NCBI GenBank assembly: GCA_900543445.1
Contig: UQRC01000034.1
Span: forward strand, 1 to 29,367
Reading direction: 5' to 3'
DNA length: 29,367 nt
From: an uncultured Lachnobacterium sp.
GTDB taxonomy: Bacteria; Bacillota; Clostridia; Lachnospirales; Lachnospiraceae
Part shown: positions 7,841 through 14,756 of the stretch, one piece after another
Layout: each line of letters begins with the position of its first letter
Numbering within the stretch: the stretch's first letter is position 1
The notes under the pieces: model-generated
Seen by the model: only the letters and a program-made list of their open reading frames with translations
What the model was told of the DNA's origin: nothing
The model's database searches: none
Position numbers and translations under genes: made by a program

Positions 7841-8203
7841 ATGAATCGTAAAGTAAGTATCTGTATTTTCGTTTTAATTTTAATTATTTTGATCATTGTA
7901 ATTTTGGAGATGGCAGGTAAGGATCGCGGAACGCCTCTGCCGGAAACACAAACGCAGGTAACACAGATCGAAACAGAACCTGCTGTTATTGCAAATTCCA
8001 ATCCTATAGTCAATTATCAATATATTGCAAGGATTGTGGACGAGCGTATTGTGATCTTTGAGTCCGATGGTAAGACCGTATATCTGGAGACCGATATTAA
8101 GGCAAATACACTGTCTGCGTATATCAGGGAGCAGGCGCAGTCTGGTATCGGATTTTTAAATGAAGCAGGAATGTTTGACTTTCTGGAAAGTTACTCGAGT
8201 TAG
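7841..8203 (+). CDS. small membrane protein with BofC C-terminal-like domain
   Basis: The 120-residue product has a short basic start, one membrane helix at about residues 4-24 (rich in Ile, Leu and Val), a Thr/Gln/Glu linker and a globular C-terminal part of about 60 residues. That part follows the pattern of the BofC C-terminal domain: YIARIVDERIVIFESDGKTV, then a Thr-Asp near ETDIKANTL, then QAQSGIGFLNEA and a final FLESYSS. BofC in Bacillus is an intermembrane-space regulator of the SpoIVB protease in sigma-K checkpoint control. This protein lacks the BofC N-terminal domain, so the same function cannot be assumed. I prefer the ATG at 7841 because a GGGGTG ribosome binding site lies six bases ahead; an in-frame ATG at 7835 is too close to it. 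Confidence 0.65.
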   Translation: MNRKVSICIFVLILIILIIVILEMAGKDRGTPLPETQTQVTQIETEPAVIANSNPIVNYQYIARIVDERIVIFESDGKTVYLETDIKANTLSAYIREQAQSGIGFLNEAGMFDFLESYSS

Positions 8204-8290
8204 TAAAATCATTTGATTTAAATGAAACAAAATGATCCAGTCTGGATACTTAAGAAAATAGAAAATAAATGAAAACAAAGGAGAATTGAA

Positions 8291-8878
8291 ATGATGAAAA
8301 AGAAATTAACAGCAATATTAATCGCATGTTTATGTGTAGCAGAGGCAACATCCGTTGTGGTACCGATTGCTGAACCGGTTACCGTTATGGCTGCAACAAA
8401 GGCTGGTACGAAACAGACGAAGAAGAAAGCGCCGTCACTGAACAAAGTGTATAAGGCGGTAAAGAAGGCGTATGGAGATAGTTATACTCCAAGTGTGAAG
8501 TTGTCTGGCGATGATATCAAGAACACATACGGGATCAAAAGCAGCTGGTATTCCGGAGCAATTGCGGAAGTTCCGATGATGAGTGTCCATGCGGATGAAC
8601 TTGTCATTGTGAAGGCCAAAAACGCTTCTTCGAAAAAGAAGATTAAAGCTGCATTAACAAGTTATCAGAAATATTTAAAAAAAGATGCGCATCAATATCC
8701 GGCAAATCAGGTAAAGATCCAGGCTTCTAAAATATATGTCAAAGGCAACTACGTATGCTTCTTTATTCTTGGTACCATTGATAATAAGACTGAGGAGCAG
8801 GGAGAAGAGAAGGCGCTTGCTGCATATAAGAAGCAGAATGAGAAAGCGGTTAACGCGATCAAGAAACTCTATAAATAA
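8291..8878 (+). CDS. secreted DUF4358 protein
   Basis: The product has an N-terminal signal peptide (MMKKKLTAILIACLCVAEA, with likely cleavage after VMA at about residue 35), a Lys-rich linker (KQTKKKAPS) and then a domain matching my recall of DUF4358: a start LNKVYKAVKKAYG, the stretch SVHADELVIVKAKN, a helical Lys-rich segment, and a Tyr-Pro...Gln segment leading to the hydrophobic strand GNYVCFFILG. The domain has no known biochemical activity. It is common in Lachnospiraceae, where I recall it beside MBOAT and DHHW genes, as here; its stop is 20 bases before the MBOAT start. An AAAGGAG site precedes the ATG; a second in-frame ATG at 8294 is equally usable. Confidence 0.7.
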   Translation: MMKKKLTAILIACLCVAEATSVVVPIAEPVTVMAATKAGTKQTKKKAPSLNKVYKAVKKAYGDSYTPSVKLSGDDIKNTYGIKSSWYSGAIAEVPMMSVHADELVIVKAKNASSKKKIKAALTSYQKYLKKDAHQYPANQVKIQASKIYVKGNYVCFFILGTIDNKTEEQGEEKALAAYKKQNEKAVNAIKKLYK

Positions 8879-8898
8879 GATGACACAAGAGGTGAAGT

Positions 8899-10272
8899 AT
8901 GGTATTTAGCAGTCTGTTGTTTCTTACCCGCTTTCTGCCCCTGGTTCTGATCGTATATTTTCTGGTGCCGGGCTGCATGAAGAACGCATGGCGAAACCTT
9001 GTTCTTTTCGTGTTCAGCCTGGCATTTTATGCGTGGGGCGAACCGGTCTATATATGGTTGATGCTTTTTTCAACGGTAGTCGATTATGTTAACGGAGGTC
9101 TGGCGGGATATTTTATTGAACGAGGCAAACGGAATACAGCGAGAATTTTTGTGATCTTATCGGTTGTCATCAACCTGTCGCTTCTTGCGTTATTTAAGTA
9201 TACGGGTAAATTTGCGCTCCCGATTGGAATCTCCTTCTATACGTTTCAATCGATGTCCTACACGATCGACGTATACCGCGGCAAGGCAAAGGCAGAGAAG
9301 AATCCGATCAATTTTGGCGCATATATATCGCTGTTTCCACAGCTGATTGCAGGACCAATCGTACGATTCTCGGATATTGCAACGCAGCTGCGTGACAGAA
9401 AGCCTGATTTAAAGCGCATCCGTTATGGAGTCGTTCGTTTTGTGTGCGGTCTCGGAAAGAAAGTACTGATCGCCAATCAGGCAGGAGAAATCTTCCAGAC
9501 GATCGCAAATTATAAAGCGGCGCAGATGACAACTTTGTCTGCCTGGCTTGGAATCCTTGCGTTCATGTTCCAGATATACTTTGATTTCTCTGGATATTCG
9601 GATATGGCGATCGGACTGATGGCAATCTTTGGGTTTGAGATTCCGGAAAATTTCCATCATCCTTATGAATCGAAGAGTATTACCGAGTTCTGGAGACGCT
9701 GGCATATCTCGCTTGGAACATGGTTTAAAGAATATGTCTACATACCGCTTGGTGGAAGCCAAAAGGGAAGTGCGCGTACGTTCCTCAATATCTTTGTTGT
9801 GTGGTTTCTGACCGGATTATGGCATGGGGCGACCATCAATTTTACATTGTGGGGACTGTATTTTTGCTTTTTCCTAATCATGGAAAAGACCTGGCTGCTG
9901 AAATTCTTAGAGAAGATTCCGCGTGTGTTTTCCCATATTTATGCACTGATCGTGATTTATTTCGGATGGATGCTTTTTGCATGGGAAGATATCAAAGGAC
10001 ACCGGGTTTATCTGAAAGCAATGGCAGGAATAGGCGGTGCTGGAATTCTCAGCAGAGAGAGCGTGTATCTTCTGGTAAGTAATGCGATGCTTCTTGTTGT
10101 TATGGCGATTGGCTGCACGTCCCTTCCAAAGAAACTTGTGGCAAGGATTACGAAAAAGGATGGAATATGGACTGCCGTCTGCATGAGTGTTTATGTAGCA
10201 GCAATCCTGCTTCTTTCGATTGCTTATCTGGTCAACGGAACGTACAATCCGTTCCTTTATTTCCGTTTCTAA
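8899..10272 (+). CDS. MBOAT-family O-acyltransferase (AlgI/DltB-like)
   Basis: This is an integral membrane acyltransferase expected to move acyl (probably acetyl) groups across the membrane for O-acylation of a surface or secreted glycan. The 457-residue length and the order of motifs match AlgI-type proteins: LPIGISFYTFQSMSYTIDVY near 108-127, LIAGPIVRF, FDFSGYSDMAIGL, FWRRWHISLGTWFKEYVYIP (His269) and LTGLWHGATINF with the near-invariant MBOAT His309. About ten hydrophobic segments are visible. A GAGGTG ribosome binding site precedes the ATG. A DHHW protein encoded immediately downstream is the usual periplasmic-side partner in such systems. The acceptor polymer cannot be told from sequence. 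Confidence 0.93.
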   Translation: MVFSSLLFLTRFLPLVLIVYFLVPGCMKNAWRNLVLFVFSLAFYAWGEPVYIWLMLFSTVVDYVNGGLAGYFIERGKRNTARIFVILSVVINLSLLALFKYTGKFALPIGISFYTFQSMSYTIDVYRGKAKAEKNPINFGAYISLFPQLIAGPIVRFSDIATQLRDRKPDLKRIRYGVVRFVCGLGKKVLIANQAGEIFQTIANYKAAQMTTLSAWLGILAFMFQIYFDFSGYSDMAIGLMAIFGFEIPENFHHPYESKSITEFWRRWHISLGTWFKEYVYIPLGGSQKGSARTFLNIFVVWFLTGLWHGATINFTLWGLYFCFFLIMEKTWLLKFLEKIPRVFSHIYALIVIYFGWMLFAWEDIKGHRVYLKAMAGIGGAGILSRESVYLLVSNAMLLVVMAIGCTSLPKKLVARITKKDGIWTAVCMSVYVAAILLLSIAYLVNGTYNPFLYFRF

Positions 10273-10362
10273 AAAACGGAGCGTTGTACAGATCGCAGAC
10301 AACATCCGATAATGAAAATTTGTTTTACGAAAACTACACGTAGAAGGTTAGGGTGAAAATGA

Positions 10363-11505
10363 ATGAAATCATTCAAATACATATTACCGGTCGCGGTCTT
10401 TGCATTGATCCTCTTCGGTCTTGGCGCTAGGGGAATGATAGCAGAGGAGAAAACCTATTCCACAATCGAAAAGCGGGAATTACAGACGATGCCAAAGATT
10501 CGTGTAAAGGCAATTAAAAAAGGTACATTCCAGAAAAAATATGAGACCTATCTGAGTGATCAGTTCCCTGGCAGAGATATCTGGGTGCAGGTGCAGACCG
10601 ATGCTTCACGTCTGATGGGCAAAACAATCAGCAACGGTGTCTATTTTGGCAAAGACGATTATCTGCTCGAACAGTATACCGATTCCGATTACGAGACAAA
10701 GCGTGTGAAAAAGAATGTAAAGGCACTCGCAAACCTTGTGAACGAGATCGCGGATGACTATAACGTGCATGTGATGCTTGTTCCGACAAAGACATGGACG
10801 TTACAGCAGAAGCTTCCATTTAGCGCACCAACCTATGATGAACAGAAGATGTATGATTTTGTCGCAGAAACGATGGGGGATCTTGCAGATTCTGTCATGA
10901 TTCCGGTCGCACAGACGCTGGAAGCGCATCGCGAAGAGGACATTTATTATCGCAACGATCATCACTGGACTACGCTTGGCGCATGGTACGGATATCAGGC
11001 ATTCTTAAGCGCCTGCGGAGAGGATGAATCAAAAGCAGATGCAAAACATGAATTTGTTAAGGTCAGCACGGATTTTCTTGGAACATCGTATGCGAAAGTG
11101 CATCAGGCTTCGCGCAGGGACACGATCGAAGCATATGAGCCGGATACCAAATTTGATATTGTCTATAATCTCGGAGAGACGGATCTAACAACACTCTATG
11201 ATCCTTCCTTTCTTGGAACAGACGATGAGTACAGCTACTTTACCGGTGGAAATCAGGCAATCATACAGATCAGTGGAGGAGAGAAGAACGGTAAGACACT
11301 TCTTGTTATGAAAGACTCGTTTGCAAACTGTATGGTTCCGTTTCTTGCCGAGGATTATGAAAATGTGGTTGTTGTCGATCTAAGACAGCTCAATGTCGGC
11401 TGTCAGGCAATTTTACAGTCATTCCGACCGACCGATGTGCTGATTCTCTACAATACCGCGCAGTTTGCACAGGATACTGAGTTTGCAGCAAAATGTGCGT
11501 GGTGA
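10363..11505 (+). CDS. DHHW-motif protein (AlgJ/AlgX-like, SGNH-type fold)
   Basis: The 380-residue product has one N-terminal membrane anchor or uncleaved signal (about residues 5-22) and then an extracytoplasmic domain. The family motif is seen as RNDHHWTTLGA with D199, H200, H201 and W202. The candidate nucleophile is Ser319 in MKDSFANC, the SGNH-type arrangement known from AlgJ/AlgX alginate O-acetylation proteins. NGVYFGKDDYLLEQY is the usual early motif, and FSAPTYDEQK sits in the middle. It probably accepts acyl groups delivered by the preceding MBOAT protein and transfers them to a glycan. The start at ATG 10363 follows GGTTAGGG. A strong terminator lies 42 bases after the stop. Confidence 0.87.
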   Translation: MKSFKYILPVAVFALILFGLGARGMIAEEKTYSTIEKRELQTMPKIRVKAIKKGTFQKKYETYLSDQFPGRDIWVQVQTDASRLMGKTISNGVYFGKDDYLLEQYTDSDYETKRVKKNVKALANLVNEIADDYNVHVMLVPTKTWTLQQKLPFSAPTYDEQKMYDFVAETMGDLADSVMIPVAQTLEAHREEDIYYRNDHHWTTLGAWYGYQAFLSACGEDESKADAKHEFVKVSTDFLGTSYAKVHQASRRDTIEAYEPDTKFDIVYNLGETDLTTLYDPSFLGTDDEYSYFTGGNQAIIQISGGEKNGKTLLVMKDSFANCMVPFLAEDYENVVVVDLRQLNVGCQAILQSFRPTDVLILYNTAQFAQDTEFAAKCAW

Positions 11506-11547
11506 CATCTTTGTGGGATAAAAACTGTGAGCAGAATCAATGATATT

Positions 11548-11583
11548 AAAAAACCCGGCAACGATTGTGTTGTCGGGTTTTTT
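11548..11583 (+). terminator. strong intrinsic terminator after the DHHW gene
   Basis: AACCCGGCAAC at 11552-11562 pairs with GTTGTCGGGTT at 11569-11579 (one G-T wobble) around the loop GATTGT. It is preceded by an A run and followed by six Ts, so it could act in both directions. It marks the end of the surface-acylation operon. Confidence 0.92.
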
Positions 11584-11619
11584 GAGATATTTTTACACTT
11601 TATAACGGATTTGTCAGAG

Positions 11620-11648
11620 TTGAAGAATTTGAATCGGTATGGTAAAAT
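11620..11648 (+). promoter_or_regulatory. housekeeping promoter for the oxidoreductase-mutSL unit
   Basis: TTGAAG at 11620-11625 and TAAAAT at 11643-11648 are separated by exactly 17 bases. A TG one base before the -10 makes an extended -10 element. The expected start is near 11655, giving a leader of about 29 bases before the ATG at 11684. It lies directly after a terminator, so it begins a new transcription unit. Confidence 0.75.
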
Positions 11649-11683
11649 ATCTAATTGGTTTAATAGGTTGAAAACGGTGGATT

Positions 11684-13057
11684 ATGAGTAAAAAACAGTC
11701 ACAGATCAAGGATGTTATTGTGATCGGAGCAGGCGCTTCTGGTATGATGGCGGCGATTACAGCTGCCAGATGTGGCAAGTCGGTTCTTATCCTTGAGCAT
11801 ATGGATAAAGTCGGTAAGAAGATTCTTGCGACCGGCAATGGCAAGTGCAATTATACAAATGAATATATGGTCCATGATTGTTATCACGGTGATGATGTGT
11901 TACGTCAGGATGTGATGACGCAGTTTGGCAGAGATGATGCAATTGCGTTCTTCAAGGAGATTGGCATCTGGCCGAAGGCAAAAAACGGATATTATTATCC
12001 AAATTCCGGACAGGCAGCATCGGTTGTGGAAGCGTTGCGGATGGAACTTGAGCGACTGAATATTACGATCGTGTGCGGTTGTCAGGTGCAGGAGTTGTCG
12101 GAGGATTATCTTGGATTTGCTGTATCGACAAGTACCGGTGTATACAAGGCTCGCAAAGTGATCGTTGCCTGCGGTCTTCTGGCGGCATCAAAACTTGGAA
12201 GTGACGGCTCGATGATCCCGCTTCTCAAGGAACTCGGACATCGGTTTGTACCGATTGTTCCGGCTTTATGCGGATTCTATGCTTCGGGTATGGATTTCAA
12301 GAAAGTGTCGGGAGTGCGATGTGATGCGGAACTAACACTTGATATTGACACAAACAATGCAAAAACATCAAAAAATGACAGAAATAATGCAGAAAATATC
12401 CTGGCAGCTGACAACAAGCGTGATGTGCGTATGGTGGAGCGCGGCGAATTACAACTGACCGATTACGGTGTATCGGGAATCCCTGTATTTCAGCTGAGCA
12501 GTCCTGCGGCGCAGGCGCTTAAGGATAAGAAAACGGCAGGAATGAGGATTGATTTCTTGCCGGATATATCAGCAGAGGATTTGAAGTGGGAATTATCCCG
12601 CAGAGTTGAGCGTTCTAGAAGTCTGAGCGAGCAAGGCGCAAATGAATCACGTGCGACAAATACGAATACCTGTGATCCGAACAATACAAACATTACACAA
12701 ACGATGGAACAAATACTGTGTGGACTTCTGAATCAGAAATTGATTCCAATTTTTATAAAAGAGGCCGGAATTACTGTTCACACACCAGCTGCGCAAGTGA
12801 ATGAGAAGCAGATGGAAAAACTGCTTTGTGTGATCAAGAATTATAAAATTACATTAGATAAGGTTCGTGATTTTGAATTCGCACAGGTTTGTGCAGGTGG
12901 AATCCGAACAGAAGAGATTGACACGAAGACACTGGAATCGAAGCTGGTGCCAGGACTGTATTTTGCTGGCGAGATTCTTGATGTGGATGGCATCTGTGGC
13001 GGCTACAACTTACAGTGGGCGTGGTCAAGCGGATTTGTTGCAGGAATGAATGTATAA
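11684..13057 (+). CDS. NAD(P)/FAD-dependent oxidoreductase, HI0933/BaiN-like family
   Basis: This is a cytoplasmic flavoprotein of the HI0933 family (annotated variously as BaiN-like or aminoacetone oxidase family); the physiological substrate is unknown. The FAD-binding Rossmann motif GAGASGMMAAITAARCGKSV begins near residue 13, the family motif KILATGNGKCNYTN follows, and the C-terminal FAD-contact motif GLYFAGEILDVDG leads into GGYNLQWAWSSG. At 457 residues it is longer than the usual 400-420 because of two Asn/Thr-rich segments (about 223-247 and 311-340) in the middle domain. The ATG at 11684 follows a GGTGG site. It is the first gene after the promoter at 11620-11648. Confidence 0.87.
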   Translation: MSKKQSQIKDVIVIGAGASGMMAAITAARCGKSVLILEHMDKVGKKILATGNGKCNYTNEYMVHDCYHGDDVLRQDVMTQFGRDDAIAFFKEIGIWPKAKNGYYYPNSGQAASVVEALRMELERLNITIVCGCQVQELSEDYLGFAVSTSTGVYKARKVIVACGLLAASKLGSDGSMIPLLKELGHRFVPIVPALCGFYASGMDFKKVSGVRCDAELTLDIDTNNAKTSKNDRNNAENILAADNKRDVRMVERGELQLTDYGVSGIPVFQLSSPAAQALKDKKTAGMRIDFLPDISAEDLKWELSRRVERSRSLSEQGANESRATNTNTCDPNNTNITQTMEQILCGLLNQKLIPIFIKEAGITVHTPAAQVNEKQMEKLLCVIKNYKITLDKVRDFEFAQVCAGGIRTEEIDTKTLESKLVPGLYFAGEILDVDGICGGYNLQWAWSSGFVAGMNV

Positions 13058-13146
13058 ATTATTTGTGAACTTTTTGGCGGGAAACAGGTGTGTATGATCC
13101 ATATGGCACAACAACATTAACAGGATATTAGGAATAGAAGATATAT

Positions 13147-14742
13147 ATGCTTAAAATAAATCAGATTAAATTACCGGTTGGTCATGCGCCGGAGGAATTG
13201 GAACAGAAGATACGCAAAACGCTTCGACTTTCCAGGGGAGAGGCTTTTTCTTATAAAATTGTTCGCAAATCTTTCGATGCAAGGAAGAAACCGGAGATCT
13301 ACGAAGTATATTCGGTTACTGTCGAGATCAAAGATGAAGATAAGATATTAAAGAAACTTCATACACCTTCCATAAGTAAAGCAAAGGAAGTGCGTTATCA
13401 GTTTTCTGAGCGTGGAAGCGAAAAAATGAGGGCACGTCCGGTCATTGTCGGAGCCGGTCCAGCGGGACTTTTTGCCGCATTACAGCTTACGGAAGCAGGC
13501 TATGCACCGATCGTTCTTGAACGTGGCCACTCTGTGGAGAAGCGTAAGGAAGATGTGGAACATTTCTGGGAGACAGGTGTGCTTGACCCGGCATCCAATG
13601 TACAGTTTGGAGAAGGCGGAGCCGGAACCTTTTCGGATGGAAAATTAAATACGGTGGTTAAGGATCCATCCGGCAGAAATCAGTTCGTACTCGAGACATT
13701 TGTCCGATACGGAGCACCGGATGCAATCCTTTATGAAAATAAGCCGCATATCGGAACCGATGTGCTTGCGTGTGTTATCGAAAACATGAGAAAAGACTTA
13801 GAAAGGAAAGGCGCTGAATTTCATTTTGAGAGCTGTGTGAGCAACCTTAACATCGAAGGCGGCAGGGTTGTATCGGTTGTTACGAATGAGAAAACATACA
13901 AGGCATCAGCAGTCATTCTCGCGTTGGGGCACAGTGCGAGAGATACGTTTGAGATGCTTGCCGCAAAACCTGAGATTCCGATGGAAGTCAAGAATTTTGC
14001 AGTAGGTTTCCGGGTGGAACATCCACAGACAATGATCGATGAGATCATGTATGGTGATTACAGCGGAAGCAGGCTTCCGGCATCGCCTTATAAGGTGACA
14101 TCGAATTTTCCGAATGGGCGCGGCGTCTATTCGTTCTGCATGTGTCCGGGAGGGTATGTGGTGAATGCGTCGTCGGAAGAGGGAAGGACCTGCGTCAACG
14201 GTATGAGTTATTCCGGTCGTAGTGGAAAAAATGCGAATTCGGCAATTATTGTATCCGTGACACCACAGGATTTCGGTGCGGATGATCCGCTCGCCGGAAT
14301 GCGTTTCCAGAGACATCTGGAAGAAGAAAATTATAAGCTTGGCGGCGGCAGAATTCCGCAGCAGCTTTTCGGTGATTATGTGCAGAATGTCAAAAGCTCG
14401 GATTATGGGGTTTTTGCTTCGCAGACAAAGGGACAGACCGTGCTTACGAATTTAAGAGGTCTGATGTCGGAAGATATGGAGCGTTCCTTTATTGATGGAA
14501 TGACGCATTTTGGCACAAAGATTAAGAATTTTGACCGTGCGGATGCAATCCTCTCAGGAATGGAGACAAGAACGTCCTCACCGGTCCGGATCCTTCGAAA
14601 TGAAAATTGTGAGAGTGCGCTGCAGGGGTTATATCCGTGTGGTGAGGGAGCCGGATACGCAGGTGGAATTATGTCCGCAGCAATCGACGGACTGAAGGTC
14701 GCTTCGGCGATCATGGAGCGTTTCTGCCCGGCAGAGGCGTAA
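13147..14742 (+). CDS. FAD-dependent dehydrogenase, COG2509-type
   Basis: This is an uncharacterised FAD-dependent oxidoreductase of the COG2509 type, probably cytoplasmic. The 531 residues have an alpha/beta N-terminal domain of about 95 residues (KLPVGHAPEELEQKIRKTL, then a conserved KIVRKSFDARKK), an FAD dinucleotide motif VGAGPAGLFAALQLTEAGY near 100-118, then GEGGAGTFSDGKLNT and the closing GLYPCGEGAGYAGGIMSAA. The length and domain order are normal for the family. The ribosome binding site is weak (AGAAG, with ATATAT before the ATG). It sits 89 bases after the first oxidoreductase and 14 bases before mutS. A link between these flavoproteins and mismatch repair is not evident beyond position. 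Confidence 0.87.
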   Translation: MLKINQIKLPVGHAPEELEQKIRKTLRLSRGEAFSYKIVRKSFDARKKPEIYEVYSVTVEIKDEDKILKKLHTPSISKAKEVRYQFSERGSEKMRARPVIVGAGPAGLFAALQLTEAGYAPIVLERGHSVEKRKEDVEHFWETGVLDPASNVQFGEGGAGTFSDGKLNTVVKDPSGRNQFVLETFVRYGAPDAILYENKPHIGTDVLACVIENMRKDLERKGAEFHFESCVSNLNIEGGRVVSVVTNEKTYKASAVILALGHSARDTFEMLAAKPEIPMEVKNFAVGFRVEHPQTMIDEIMYGDYSGSRLPASPYKVTSNFPNGRGVYSFCMCPGGYVVNASSEEGRTCVNGMSYSGRSGKNANSAIIVSVTPQDFGADDPLAGMRFQRHLEEENYKLGGGRIPQQLFGDYVQNVKSSDYGVFASQTKGQTVLTNLRGLMSEDMERSFIDGMTHFGTKIKNFDRADAILSGMETRTSSPVRILRNENCESALQGLYPCGEGAGYAGGIMSAAIDGLKVASAIMERFCPAEA

Positions 14743-14756
14743 GAAAGGGAGTAAAC

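Noticed and set aside
8204..8290. Imperfect inverted repeat around TCATTTGATTTAAATGA before the DUF4358 gene, as an operator.
   Set aside because: The symmetry rests only on A/T bases and I could not find a convincing promoter next to it.
10262..10280. Hairpin TCCGTTT/AAACGGA across the MBOAT stop codon, as a terminator.
   Set aside because: The stem is AT-rich and no T run follows; it is more likely chance in a short gap.
10312..10356. A 14-codon reading frame with three consecutive arginine codons just before the DHHW gene, suggestive of a leader peptide.
   Set aside because: No ribosome binding site precedes its ATG, no attenuator or terminator structure follows it, and the downstream gene has no link to arginine.
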